A DNA stretch of 48,815 nucleotides from Clostridiales bacterium (GCA_031269465.1 JAISZB010000275.1:1-48815); one strand, 5' to 3'. Positions 9,106 to 18,451 are shown, counted from the first letter of the stretch. A program made the numbers and translations. The notes: generated by a model from the sequence alone, not told the origin.

Positions 9106-11148
9106 TTATGGCTTAGGGGTATGAATAACAATCTGCGCATAGCTTTCCAAATCCCTAAGGCAAATATCTACATGCCCATCCCGGAGTTCAAATTCAGCTT
9201 TTTCATCAGTATAAAGCCTATGCACGGTGACATTTCTAACTTCCTCTGAAACCTTCACCTTTACGCTAAGAGGCGCCAGTCGAATAGGAGCGTCCAAGGG
9301 GCTTGGCGCAACGCAGTTGACAAAATGCACCACATATCCTTCAGAGCATCTGCCTAGAGTAATATCCACCAAAGAAGGAGCATTTGTAACTATCCTTCTT
9401 TGAAGTCCTATTTTTTCGAAAATTAACGTCCTAATCATGGAAGATAAATCCGGATGGCCTATTCGGATGATCCTCTCGCCGATCATAGTCGCCACATACA
9501 CCCCAGTTCCCTTTCCGAACTTTGAAACGACAACCGCCGGTTCAGTTCCCTGCGCCTTGTCAGGCAAATCCTCCACAACTATCGTTTCAGCCTTTGCGCT
9601 AGCATAGTAAACTATTTCCGCATTGTCCCTCGCTTTAACAATTCTCGCTCTTTCTTTGACTGGGAGATTGTTGTTAAACCCAGGAGCGTCATCTGCGGCA
9701 GCCAAATAATCAATGACCCTGAATTTGTTAGAGGCGATAATGCCTACAGCTTCCGCCAGCAAATCCGGAAATCCGCAGCCTTGCGCGGGAGCCGCCCCTT
9801 CAAAGACTATTACAGCGCCGCCTTGACTCACATATTCATTGATCTGAGCCGCATCCTCATCTCCTATGTACGCCCCTGTCGTCAAAGCCACAACTTTATA
9901 TTTTGACAGTTTGCATGCTTGCAGTGAGCTGTCAGAAATGACTCCAAATGGAATATGGGCAGCTTTCAAAGCATTGTAAAGCCCTAAAAATTCAAGCCTG
10001 ACAGCTTTTCCTATTGAAGAGCCGACGGCGTGGCTTTCAAGAATTACTTTGTCAGGATAAACAAGAGCCATGTCTTCTATAAACTCCGTACTGTCTAGGA
10101 CATCTTGACGGCGTTTCATAAAAGCGAAAGTGTCATTTATAACTGGCATGATTCTAGGATCAGACATGAACTGAGGTATTCCAAACGGCACCAGCTTAAG
10201 GCCTGCTCCGTGAGCTATCGCCTGAAATGAGCATAATAGCGCTTCGTCGGCAGGCATCATGGAAAGAGAAAAATGCATTGGATCGAAAATCTGGGATTTA
10301 ACATTAATAATCGGAATCTGACCAACGCCTCGAATGCGATCGCAAGTGATTCCCTGCCAAAATCTTGTTTCCTTTTCCGTTGGAACCGAGCCGCTTGTGC
10401 ACAGCAACTGGCTGAATGAGTTTTTTATCTTATTGAAATCTTGCCCGCTGCTCTGACACCAGTCAGAATGCTCTTCACCCGCCATCTCCTTCATTATGAA
10501 CGCTTCTGAATTGAACTCCCTCAGCAAGTCGAAGTATTTTTTGTAAACTAAAGCGAATGCGTCATTGCGCCATTCCAAATAATCATGCCATTTTTCGCCG
10601 CTTATTCCATGAGAGTTGGGAAGAGGCTTGCCGTAACCTCTTCGGCATGTTTCACAGTAGCAGATATTATCAAATCCATTTCCGTTTACATGCACTCCAT
10701 CTAAATCATACTTGGTAAAACTTTCGCGCATAACTTGGTATCCAAAACCGTCATTTATGTATCCGCTGAGCAGGCATGCCTTGTAATATTCGCCTACCCT
10801 TACAGCGCTTCCATCCTCGCTTCGCATAGCCCATTCAGGATGATCATCGAAAACGTCCTGGCGGAAATTGCCGAAATCATACCTGGCTAAAATCTTAATC
10901 CCTATTTCATGGGCTTCCTTGATAATCTCGCCGATAAGGTCGCGACCGCTTAAAATTGGATTCACATGGTGATACCTTATCTCAGAGGGATAAAATGCTA
11001 AAAACCCGCCCACATTCAACACCACAGCTTCGCAATTCGTCTTGGCGCAATCGCTTGCAAACCTCTTCACATCCATATCCTTTACTTCAAATGACCTGGC
11101 ATTTGGATGGAAAATTCTTAAAGGCCTTCCCTGCCACCAAACTCCCAT
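9106..11148 (-). CDS. Cytosolic glycoside hydrolase-like protein (GHL6-type with trimerisation domain)
   Basis: 680 residues without signal peptide. The N-terminal 330 residues form a TIM-barrel like the 'hypothetical glycosyl hydrolase 6' group: DCAKTNCEAVVLNVGGFLAF, an ILARYDFGNF strand, DLDGVHVNGNGFD and the characteristic CYCETCRRGYG cysteine loop. Residues about 360-475 (ALVYPDKVIL...VVALTTGAYIGDEDA...GGAVIVFEG) look like the beta-galactosidase trimerisation fold, followed by beta-rich C-terminal domains. A strong GGAGGTG site precedes ATG. It lies directly downstream of a sugar solute-binding protein and two permeases, so it probably processes the imported oligosaccharide inside the cell. 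Linkage specificity is unknown, and catalytic carboxylates cannot be assigned with confidence. Confidence 0.8.
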   Translation of the reverse strand: MGVWWQGRPLRIFHPNARSFEVKDMDVKRFASDCAKTNCEAVVLNVGGFLAFYPSEIRYHHVNPILSGRDLIGEIIKEAHEIGIKILARYDFGNFRQDVFDDHPEWAMRSEDGSAVRVGEYYKACLLSGYINDGFGYQVMRESFTKYDLDGVHVNGNGFDNICYCETCRRGYGKPLPNSHGISGEKWHDYLEWRNDAFALVYKKYFDLLREFNSEAFIMKEMAGEEHSDWCQSSGQDFNKIKNSFSQLLCTSGSVPTEKETRFWQGITCDRIRGVGQIPIINVKSQIFDPMHFSLSMMPADEALLCSFQAIAHGAGLKLVPFGIPQFMSDPRIMPVINDTFAFMKRRQDVLDSTEFIEDMALVYPDKVILESHAVGSSIGKAVRLEFLGLYNALKAAHIPFGVISDSSLQACKLSKYKVVALTTGAYIGDEDAAQINEYVSQGGAVIVFEGAAPAQGCGFPDLLAEAVGIIASNKFRVIDYLAAADDAPGFNNNLPVKERARIVKARDNAEIVYYASAKAETIVVEDLPDKAQGTEPAVVVSKFGKGTGVYVATMIGERIIRIGHPDLSSMIRTLIFEKIGLQRRIVTNAPSLVDITLGRCSEGYVVHFVNCVAPSPLDAPIRLAPLSVKVKVSEEVRNVTVHRLYTDEKAEFELRDGHVDICLRDLESYAQIVIHTPKP

Positions 11149-11207
11149 TCGCTCTACACCTCCATCAATGAAAACCGCCTTTGCAGTAATGCTCCGCTAA
11201 ACTAATT

Positions 11208-11252
11208 TGAATATGAAACTTCTTATTTTGGAGCTTTATTATACAGCCAGTT
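11208..11252. repeat. Family P half-element
   Basis: ATATGAAAC, then TATTTTGGAGCTT and TATTATACAGC match one arm of family P. The other arm is absent. Confidence 0.6.
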
Positions 11253-11293
11253 TTAATCCGTATGCCTAAAAGCATCTATGCATCAACTAATTC

Positions 11294-11404
11294 GGGTCTT
11301 TAAACTCTCGTGGGCACTGTCCTGCGTCCATTGATTCAAGCTCTGATTTTACAAGATTCTTGCATGCGTTTTCTTGCTTTTTGCCCAGCTAAGTTTAAAG
11401 ACCC
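11294..11404. repeat. 111-bp inverted-repeat segment inside the operon
   Basis: GGGTCTTTAAACT (11294-11306) and its exact complement (11392-11404) bracket 85 bp without a frame. TAATTC occurs next to both ends, but 2 nt off on the right. It lies between the solute-binding protein stop and the hydrolase start, so it may be a small insertion or an mRNA processing/attenuation stem. Confidence 0.5.
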
Positions 11405-11412
11405 TTTAATTC

Positions 11413-12999
11413 CTACTGGCCAGCAGAAAGATTCGCATTGTTTTTTTCGTTGTAAGCTGAGATATATGAATCCAGAACTTCTCTGCCACCCGCTCTCAGC
11501 CATTGCTGAGAATAATCTCCGAAGTTTTCTAGAGGCTCCGCTCCTGTGACAAACCTAATGAACCATTCGACTTCGATTTTTTTCAACTCAGAAAGATATG
11601 CAACAGACTCGTCAGTTGACAAAGCTTCAAACAAGTTATAATACAGCGGGTATTCTGCTATTGCATCCAAATATGGAGTCCAGTGAGGGCTATTTACCTT
11701 ATACATTACTTTCTTATAGTCAAAGCGCTGAATAGTAAAGGCGAGGACGTCAAGCCATTTGTCGTCAAGGGCTTTCTGCCCTTCCTCAGTCAAGCCTGCG
11801 TATTGTCCGTCCTGCGTCAAATGATGTTTTCCCTCAATGCCAACGGCTGCAATTCTTGCGCCCTCATCAGTTGCCAGGAAGTTCAAATAGCGCATAGCCG
11901 CCTCCGGATTTGCGCAAGCTGTCGTTATATTCGTTGTATATGTAAGCATGCCATTGGCGGCAAGTCCATTTTCCCCGTTGTCGCCTCTAATTTCTCGGAT
12001 AATCGACCATTCCGCTTCAGGAACGTTTTGATCCATCTTCAACTGATCATAAGCAATGACAGGAATTGTGGAGTACCACCCGCAAACCGCGCCTACCCTC
12101 CCTGACGCATAGTTTTGCTTCGCTTGATCTGTCTGCATTATAAATGTATCTGGATCAAGAGACTTATCCTCCATGAAAAGCGCCTTGATATACTCCATGG
12201 CCTCCTTATATTCCGGCGCTATAGAAGCGGAATACGCTTTGCCGTCTTTTTCGAAGAAGTATCCCGGCATAATCCCATATGCTCCAAAGATTGGCTGAAA
12301 TACGGGAGCGCCAATAGGCAAATCTGTAAACTGCACATCGGGAGCAAGGCCTATCGTGTCATTTTTGCCGTTGCCATCAGGATCGCCGTCTGTAAAAGCC
12401 TTAAGCACAGCGCGCAGTTCAGAAAGATTCGAAGGCATTTGAAGGCCAAGGCTGTCAAGCCAATCCTGACGCAATTGGAAAACGAATTTGCCTGGCTCAT
12501 TGTATCCTGGAACGCCGAAAAGCTCGCCATCAACTCTAATCAAGTCAAATACCATCTCAGGATAAATACTAAGGATATCCTGTCCTTCAGTTTTTATCAA
12601 TTCACTTATTTCAAGGAAAATATTCTGAGGTATATATTGAAAAAAGTCATAATTTTTGAAAATAAATACATCAGGAAGCTCATTTGATGCAATTAGCAAA
12701 TTTACTTTGCTCAGAAACTCGGTATCTGGGGTAAATGTGTAATTCAAATCCAAATTCAAACGTTTTTCAACTTCTTTTACAACCTCATTGTCGCCGTTCC
12801 ATATGTGTCCGATATCTCTGGAGAAGACATTAAGCTTCGCGGGAGATTCTTGCGATTCAGGCGTTACAGAATCAGAAACGCCAGAAATCAGAGCGGACGA
12901 GTCATTTGCCTTAGGAGAGCCTCCCGATGCGCAACCTGAGCTAACTGCTAAGGATGAGGCTAAAAGCAAAACAGTCATTTTTGAAATTACGCTTTTCAT
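11413..12999 (-). CDS. Sugar ABC transporter solute-binding lipoprotein (LplA/YtcQ-type)
   Basis: 528-residue extracellular solute-binding protein of family 1. It has a lipoprotein signal with lipobox VSSGC (Cys23), which after processing anchors it to the outer face of the membrane. The body shows the long 'YtcQ/LplA' form: DVFIFKNYDFFQYIP, FQLRQDWLDSLGLQMPSN, FTDGDPDGNGKNDTIGL (a Ca-like loop) and a C-terminal helical lobe. AAAGGAGG lies 6 nt before ATG. It is the third gene after two cognate permeases, 32 bp downstream of the second. Such systems import oligosaccharides derived from plant pectin or host glycans; the actual sugar is unknown. Confidence 0.9.
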   Translation of the reverse strand: MKSVISKMTVLLLASSLAVSSGCASGGSPKANDSSALISGVSDSVTPESQESPAKLNVFSRDIGHIWNGDNEVVKEVEKRLNLDLNYTFTPDTEFLSKVNLLIASNELPDVFIFKNYDFFQYIPQNIFLEISELIKTEGQDILSIYPEMVFDLIRVDGELFGVPGYNEPGKFVFQLRQDWLDSLGLQMPSNLSELRAVLKAFTDGDPDGNGKNDTIGLAPDVQFTDLPIGAPVFQPIFGAYGIMPGYFFEKDGKAYSASIAPEYKEAMEYIKALFMEDKSLDPDTFIMQTDQAKQNYASGRVGAVCGWYSTIPVIAYDQLKMDQNVPEAEWSIIREIRGDNGENGLAANGMLTYTTNITTACANPEAAMRYLNFLATDEGARIAAVGIEGKHHLTQDGQYAGLTEEGQKALDDKWLDVLAFTIQRFDYKKVMYKVNSPHWTPYLDAIAEYPLYYNLFEALSTDESVAYLSELKKIEVEWFIRFVTGAEPLENFGDYSQQWLRAGGREVLDSYISAYNEKNNANLSAGQ

Positions 13000-13031
13000 T
13001 TACGTCCTCCTTTAATTTGCAAGTTTCTTTC

Positions 13032-13889
13032 CTATCCTTTAACCGCGCCGACCATAATGCCTTGAACAAAATACTTCTGCAGAAACGGGTAGGCGCAAAG
13101 AATTGGAAGCGTTGAAACTATGATGGCTGCGGAGCGAATTGTTTCAACTGGTGGCGGAACATCGTCCGTGGGAGATTGCGTTACATTCATTGCCGCTTGG
13201 TAGAGAGAGCGAATCAACACCTGGAGAGTTCTTTTATCTTGGCTGTTGATGTAGATGATGGCATTGAAGTATTGGTTCCAGTAGCCTACGGCGTAAAATA
13301 AAACGATAGTTGCGATAACGGGAGTAGAGATTGGCAGGACAATGCTTATCAGCACTCTGAATTCCGAGCTTCCGTCTATTCTGGCGGACTCTCCCAGGCT
13401 TTGGGGGAGAGCTTGGAAGAAATTTCTCATAATGATAAGCCAAAAAGTATTTATGGCGTTTGGGATGAATAAAGCTCCAAGCTTATCTATAAGTCCCACG
13501 CTGCGAACCACCAAGTATGTTGGAATTAAGCCGGCTTGAAATACCAATGTTATAATGAGCAGGGTCATAAGCAGATTTCTGCCAGGCATATCGGCGAATG
13601 AAAGGGCGTAAGCGCCTATGGTGGAGAGCGTTAGGCTAAGAATAGTTCCAAGAATAACTACGGAAAGAGTCGTTCTGTAAGCGCCGCCTATTCCAAACGC
13701 CCTAAAAACATACGTGTAGGAAGACAGGTCAAAGCTCGTCGGAAACAGCACCAAGCCTCTTCCTACTGTGTTTGCCACAGGGGTGAATGATATGACGAGC
13801 AAATAATAGAACGGATAAACTGTTGTAAACGCGATAAACACAAGTATCGAGATATTTACAATTCCTGCGAAGCTTGCTTTCCTCTTCAT
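13032..13889 (-). CDS. Carbohydrate ABC transporter permease (LplC/YtcP-type)
   Basis: 285-residue inner-membrane permease with six predicted helices and the cytoplasmic coupling motif LGESARIDGSSEFRVL followed by LP, the EAA-loop that docks to the ATPase. It belongs to the MalG side of the heterodimer. The frame could begin at GTG 13895, but ATG 13889 overlaps the preceding stop as TGATG and has GGGGGG upstream, so I prefer it. Translational coupling with the LplB-type permease is likely. The C-terminus (FVQGIMVGAVKG) is typical of the family. No ATPase gene is present, so a shared MsmX-type ATPase elsewhere is expected. Confidence 0.9.
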   Translation of the reverse strand: MKRKASFAGIVNISILVFIAFTTVYPFYYLLVISFTPVANTVGRGLVLFPTSFDLSSYTYVFRAFGIGGAYRTTLSVVILGTILSLTLSTIGAYALSFADMPGRNLLMTLLIITLVFQAGLIPTYLVVRSVGLIDKLGALFIPNAINTFWLIIMRNFFQALPQSLGESARIDGSSEFRVLISIVLPISTPVIATIVLFYAVGYWNQYFNAIIYINSQDKRTLQVLIRSLYQAAMNVTQSPTDDVPPPVETIRSAAIIVSTLPILCAYPFLQKYFVQGIMVGAVKG

Positions 13890-14818
13890 CACCACAGCCC
13901 CCCATCTGGATCGATTTTTCGCGCTCCCCAGTTCGCAGCCAGAACTAAAACAAGGCTTATTGCTGACTTGAAGAAACCGACGGCAGTTGCGTAGCTGTAA
14001 TTGTTGACTTGTTGCAAGCCTGTTCGGTAGATATAGTAATCGATTGTTTCTGCAACAGACATGACTGAAGAATTTATAAGAGCGACAGTTTGCTCAAAAC
14101 CCACCGTAAGGACGTTAGCCAAGCTCAATATGAACATGATGCTGATAACGCTTCTTATGGAAGGAAGCGTAACATGAAGAAGCTGCTTCCATCTTCCCGC
14201 CCCGTCTACCGTAGCGGCATCATACAACGCAGGATCAACGCCGGCTAATGCCGCAAGATAAATAATGGCCGACCATCCGAGTTCCTTCCACACGGCAGAT
14301 CCGACAAAGAACCAAACAAACAGTTTTGTCTCTGAGAGAAACGGCTTGACCGTTCCACCCAGCGCTACTATTATCTGGTTTACAATTCCGTTTGACGAAA
14401 AGAAAGCGAAAAGCAAACCGCTAATGACAATCCATGAAATAAAGTGAGGCAGATAAGAAAGGGTCTGGATTACTTTTTTCAGCTTTATGGCAGTCACTTC
14501 ATTGAGCATCAGAGCAAAGACGATAGGAAACGGAAACGCAAAAAAAATCCTCGCCATGCTTATAACGGCTGTATTGCGGAAAACAGAGCGAAATGAACCG
14601 TTGGAGAAAAAACGTTCAAAGTGCTCGAATCCAACCCAAGGGCTCCCGAAAATGCCAAGATTGAAGGAATAATCCTTAAAGGCGATAATGATTCCTGCCA
14701 TCGGAGCAAACATGAAGATAGAATAGTAAAGCAATACAGGAATAAGCAAAATATACAAAGGAATAAATCTCTTAACAGCATTGCTTAATTTTTTACGCTG
14801 ATTATTCTTGGTTGACAT
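13889..14818 (-). CDS. Carbohydrate ABC transporter permease (LplB/YteP-type)
   Basis: 309-residue permease of the MalF side of the importer. Hydrophilic N-terminus (STKNNQRKKL), then six membrane segments, and the EAA coupling loop ALYDAATVDGAGRWKQLL. The C-terminal helix ends KSAISLVLVLAANWGAR. An AGGAGGAA ribosome binding site lies before ATG 14818. It is the first gene of the minus-strand run permease-permease-binding protein-hydrolase-reductase-carrier. The promoter should lie in 14819-15263, where a family P copy occurs. Confidence 0.9.
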   Translation of the reverse strand: MSTKNNQRKKLSNAVKRFIPLYILLIPVLLYYSIFMFAPMAGIIIAFKDYSFNLGIFGSPWVGFEHFERFFSNGSFRSVFRNTAVISMARIFFAFPFPIVFALMLNEVTAIKLKKVIQTLSYLPHFISWIVISGLLFAFFSSNGIVNQIIVALGGTVKPFLSETKLFVWFFVGSAVWKELGWSAIIYLAALAGVDPALYDAATVDGAGRWKQLLHVTLPSIRSVISIMFILSLANVLTVGFEQTVALINSSVMSVAETIDYYIYRTGLQQVNNYSYATAVGFFKSAISLVLVLAANWGARKIDPDGGLW

Positions 14819-15263
14819 AGCCTTCCTCCTCAGCGCCGATTTAACTTTTTACTAAAGTCTGTTTTGCTCAGCCACAATAATCTTACTTCATGTTCCAGCT
14901 GCATCTCTTTAAAGCAATGAAACGATCGCCGTGCATCTGCACAGTATTTGCGGCCATTCACTTAACCCTCAAGCAGATTTTCATGTCCCTGTATCCATAC
15001 TGATTTTCATTTGAAATAACCTATTTTAACATTTTATCTAAACCGGAACTATTCAATGCAAAGCAGTATATCCAAGCTCCAAAATAGGTAATCTGGCTGC
15101 AAAGGTTTCAGCTTCATCATTAAGGCAAAGCATGCGCTCGCATTCAAGACTGAGCGCTGCTCTTTTCTCATGCAGATGCATGCAGAAGACAAATATTTAT
15201 TAATAAATTCGCAAGCAAATTTTAATCTTTGGCAATTTTTTTCTGTCTTTTCAGCAGCTAGAA
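14819..15263. other. Leader region of the carbohydrate operon
   Basis: 445 bp between the iron alcohol dehydrogenase stop and the first permease start. Contains a degenerate family P copy (14996-15104). No gene seen. Confidence 0.5.
14996..15104. repeat. Family P, short element plus adjoining arm
   Basis: ATACTGATTTTCATTTGAAA to CAATGCAAAGCAGTATA (14997-15070) forms a short core-less element, directly followed by a detached right arm (AAGCTCCAAAATAGGTA ... CTGCAAAG). Confidence 0.75.
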
Positions 15264-16448
15264 TCAATATGCATGCTTGTAAATCGAAAGCACGTCTTGC
15301 CAATAGAGTTTTTTTAGGCCGCCTACAGGCTTCTCAACCTCCGAGAGTTCAAATGTCACTTTCTTAGCTATATCCTCCAATGAATTCTCAGCTACGCCAA
15401 ACTCCGATAATCTCCGCGGGAGATTCATCTGCCGAAAAAAGCCGCGCAGCCTCATTATACCTTCAAGAGCGACTTTTTCAAGCTCTCTCAAGCTTCCTTC
15501 CACACCCATGACGTTGACGGCGAAGTGAGCGAACATCGCAATATTGTCTTTGTACACATATTCCATCCAGCAAGGCGTAAGTATCGCCAATCCAGCGCCA
15601 TGAACAATGTCATATTCAGCGCTCATCATCCGCCCCATAGCATGGCAAGCTCCATCAAACTGACGCCCTGACCGCATAAGCCCGCCATTTGCAAGCGAGG
15701 CGGCGAAGCCTATCTGGCACCATGAATCATAATCAGCCGGATCCTTTGAAAGAATAAGCCCGTGACGCATGATTGTCTTTAGCACGGATTCACTTATCCC
15801 GTCTATCAGGTCTGTATTTAGCGTATTGGTGAAATATCCTTCGAATATGTGGCTCATCATATCAGCAATTCCGTATGAAATATGTTCAGCGGGCAGCGTA
15901 TAGAACAGTTCCGGATTAATCACGCTTAATGCAGGATATAGCAAATCATCGGAAAAACCTCTCTTAAGAAGCTTTTTCTCATTGGTTATGACTGAATTGG
16001 AGCTATTCTCACTGCCGGAAGCCGGAATTGTAAGTATTACGGCTATAGGCAGCGCCCTGTCGATAGGTTTTCGATTTATGAAATGATCTTCCCATAGATC
16101 GTCTCCCTCATAAAAAGCTCCGAATGCAATCGCTTTAGCTGCATCAATAGTGCTTCCTCCTCCTATGGCAAGAATCATGTCGACATTTTCCTCCTTGCAG
16201 AGCTTTGAGCCTTCAAGCACTAGTGATAAATGGGGATTTGGAGTGACGCCTCCAAGCTCGACATGGGAGATGCCATTTTCATCCAACGATCTTGCGGCAT
16301 CATCATAGAGTCCAGTCTCTTTAACAAACTCTCCAGCGTAAAGAATAAGCGCTTTCTTTCCTTTGCCTTCTAAACGCTTGCCAATCTCCTTGTGGGTTCC
16401 TTTTCCGTAAACAATCTTAGAAGGCACATGGAATTCAAAGTTAGTCAC
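15264..16448 (-). CDS. Iron-containing alcohol dehydrogenase (butanol dehydrogenase-like)
   Basis: 394-residue group III alcohol dehydrogenase of the BdhA/YqhD type, reducing aldehydes to alcohols with NAD(P)H. GGGST at residues 97-101 binds the dinucleotide. Metal ligands are visible as Asp196 and His200 (ADMMSH), His269 (GACHAMGR) and His283 (IVHGAG). I place the start at GTG 16448 (TNFEFHVPSKIVYGKG), 9 nt after AGGAGG, because the ATG at 16457 abuts that site with no spacing. It precedes the sugar-import operon on the same strand across a 445-bp gap, so it is likely separately transcribed. It probably disposes of reducing power during fermentation. Confidence 0.9.
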   Translation of the reverse strand: MTNFEFHVPSKIVYGKGTHKEIGKRLEGKGKKALILYAGEFVKETGLYDDAARSLDENGISHVELGGVTPNPHLSLVLEGSKLCKEENVDMILAIGGGSTIDAAKAIAFGAFYEGDDLWEDHFINRKPIDRALPIAVILTIPASGSENSSNSVITNEKKLLKRGFSDDLLYPALSVINPELFYTLPAEHISYGIADMMSHIFEGYFTNTLNTDLIDGISESVLKTIMRHGLILSKDPADYDSWCQIGFAASLANGGLMRSGRQFDGACHAMGRMMSAEYDIVHGAGLAILTPCWMEYVYKDNIAMFAHFAVNVMGVEGSLRELEKVALEGIMRLRGFFRQMNLPRRLSEFGVAENSLEDIAKKVTFELSEVEKPVGGLKKLYWQDVLSIYKHAY

Positions 16449-17523
16449 AGCAATCATCCTCCTGGTTTTTTATAAACTGCAGTTCCTTTCTTACATCAAT
16501 TCAGCATCAAGCAAAATAGAAATCTCAACAACCAGTAAATACGTTTTTACAAGCCATTGAGATATATGTTAAATGGAAGAATGGCATTCATCTCCTCCTA
16601 ATTGTTTTCTAGGAAAAATGAGCCAAGTTATTCAATAAGACATTGAATTAAAATCGTATATTACACAATCGCGGAGTATTATTATTGCTGGCTTTTGTTT
16701 AATATTTATAAAATCATTATAGATCTTAAAGTATTGATAAGTTAATAATTTGAGAAATATTATTTTCGCTTCAGAATAACCGTTATAAATTAAAGATCTC
16801 TCAAATTCTTCAACTAATCATTTCCTATAACTGAAATATTGATAAACGCGTTTTCATTCGTTCCAACCCCCGCAACAACTAAACTGATCTGCTGCAAATC
16901 ATTATATCTTGCTTAATGAATGCGCAACTTCACAGCTTCAGCCATCTTGCACCGACTCGCTTGAGCTGCAGCCGCACAATCCCTCGGCTCAAAGACAATC
17001 CCCGTCAACTATGCTGATTTTCATGGAAAATCACCTTTTTTTGGACTTGATTATACAGTGGGTGCGAAATGCCGATTTCGTCATTTCGCACTGTTCAATG
17101 GATAATCAACAAAAAAGGAACATTGAATGAAAATCGGCAAAACCTCCATGCAAAGCTAAACTAAGCGCGGCTCTCCTAAATAGGTTAGGCGCATATTCTC
17201 TTTCTAGCGCCCAAGAGCGCCTAGTTTCGCCTATCGCATGAGACGCATTGAGGCTTTAAATCGCCCGCTTTTACCTAATTCCTCAAGCTATGCGAAGTCT
17301 ACTCCCACTAACATGGCGAATTTACTTGCGAGCAAGTACATCTGGCAGATGTTGAATATAATTAGCTTATCAGCAACGGCCGCATGTGCCGAACCCCTGG
17401 GTTTTACTTGCAAGCCTTTAAGGGATTTATGCTCTATGGTTATTTCTGCATCTATGCTGGCTTTTCATGCGAAAATCCCTACGCGCATATATATCAGCAT
17501 ATCTTAAGCAGCTTTGCTCATTG
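16449..17523. other. AT-rich upstream region plus family P copy
   Basis: 16480-16880 is strongly AT-rich and probably carries the promoter of the iron alcohol dehydrogenase. 17011-17139 is a family P copy. From 17240 to 17510 overlapping frames exist on both strands: the minus one has a coding-like look (contains SKFAMLVGVDF) but is interrupted, so no gene is called. Confidence 0.45.
17011..17139. repeat. Family P, near-complete
   Basis: ATGCTGATTTTCAT ... TTGGACTTGATTATACAGTG, core GTGCGAAATGCCGATTTCG then CATTTCGCAC, linker TTCAATGGATAATCAA, end TGAAAATCGGCA. Confidence 0.88.
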
Positions 17524-17955
17524 TCAACCTTCATCTTTTTTTACAAGAGAAGGCGCTTCTACCTTCTTGGGAGTCATCTCATCGGCTATACTCACAACTG
17601 CCTTGCAAACTTCATATATTTCATTGACAAGCTTAATATTTGACCTTAAAGACTCCGAGTATCTTGTTGCGGATATCCAAGTATCCAGAATAGGGATATA
17701 GGGCTTAATCAAAGGCAGAATATCAGGAATCTCCAAATCCTCCGCAATGAGAGACAGCTCATGTCTTTGGAGATATTCCTGGCCAGATAAATCGGCAACG
17801 TATTTTACGGCCTTCTCTATGCACTGGCTGCAATGGTAAGCGCACACGTCTATCTCAGCATCATCGGCAATTTGAGGCAACAGAACTCTGACTACAGAAA
17901 GATCCGCTTTAGCTCTGTCAAGCAGAGTTATCTTCAAATTCTTTTTTGCGCTCAT
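17524..17955 (-). CDS. HEPN domain protein (partner of MNT nucleotidyltransferase)
   Basis: 143-residue helical protein matching the PF05168-type HEPN fold: a first helix LDRAKADLSVVRVLL, then the CAYHCSQCIEKAVKYVA helix and RHELSLI near residues 64-70. The classic R-x4-6-H RNase motif of HepT toxins is not evident; only an adjacent Arg64-His65 pair is seen. The gene overlaps the end of the MNT gene by 38 bp, so the two are translated from one mRNA. HEPN/MNT pairs are toxin-antitoxin or abortive-infection modules in many prokaryotes. Without the RNase motif this member may be catalytically weak or have another role. Confidence 0.8.
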   Translation of the reverse strand: MSAKKNLKITLLDRAKADLSVVRVLLPQIADDAEIDVCAYHCSQCIEKAVKYVADLSGQEYLQRHELSLIAEDLEIPDILPLIKPYIPILDTWISATRYSESLRSNIKLVNEIYEVCKAVVSIADEMTPKKVEAPSLVKKDEG

Positions 17956-18331
17956 ATATTATCGCGCCCCTTTCGAGGATTTTGCGTTGCACGGAATTCA
18001 CATTCATTGAAGACTCGAAGAACTCCTTTTCATTGGAAACAAGCAGGTCAAAACGGCTTTGGACATTGCTGCACAGCTTATGGAGCTCAATTATAGTATC
18101 TGAGCAATACTCATAGCCTTCATCTACAATGAAGTATAGATCAATGTCGCTGGCCTGAGTGCAAGATAAGTCAAGACTGCTTCCAAAGAGAATCAAATAC
18201 TTAACATATGAAGGAAACTCCATCTCGCTTAATTGTTTAACTTTATTTAGTTTTAGGGGATGAACATATTTAAAAGGAGTTGTCTCATGTTCAGAAAATA
18301 GATAATATGTGCTAATTTCTACTTTATCCAT
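17918..18331 (-). CDS. Minimal nucleotidyltransferase (MNT, antitoxin-type)
   Basis: 137 residues. It shows the polymerase-beta-like signature GS-x10-DxD: Gly50-Ser51 in ILFGSS, then Asp62 and Asp64 in SDIDLYF, with a third acid Asp95 in RFDLLV. The loop after GS reads LDLSCTQ rather than the common ARGE stretch. A frame starting at TTG 18337 exists, but ATG 18331 has AAGGAAG six nt upstream and is preferred. In MntA-HepT pairs the MNT protein adenylylates the HEPN partner and neutralises it; by analogy this is the antitoxin. It is the first gene of a two-gene operon. Confidence 0.85.
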   Translation of the reverse strand: MDKVEISTYYLFSEHETTPFKYVHPLKLNKVKQLSEMEFPSYVKYLILFGSSLDLSCTQASDIDLYFIVDEGYEYCSDTIIELHKLCSNVQSRFDLLVSNEKEFFESSMNVNSVQRKILERGAIIYERKKEFEDNSA

Positions 18332-18451
18332 ATCCAACTTCCTTTCCCTTAATCCTTCAGACTATCAAAGCAAATAGGCATAACCGGAATCTAAAATCAT
18401 TTATCAGATTTTGAGCCAATAAAATATCTCACAAATAAAGCCAGCCATATA

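Noticed and set aside
17238..17507. 89-codon plus-strand frame upstream of the HEPN gene stop
   Set aside because: The antisense frame looks equally coding-like but is interrupted; no start signal on either strand.
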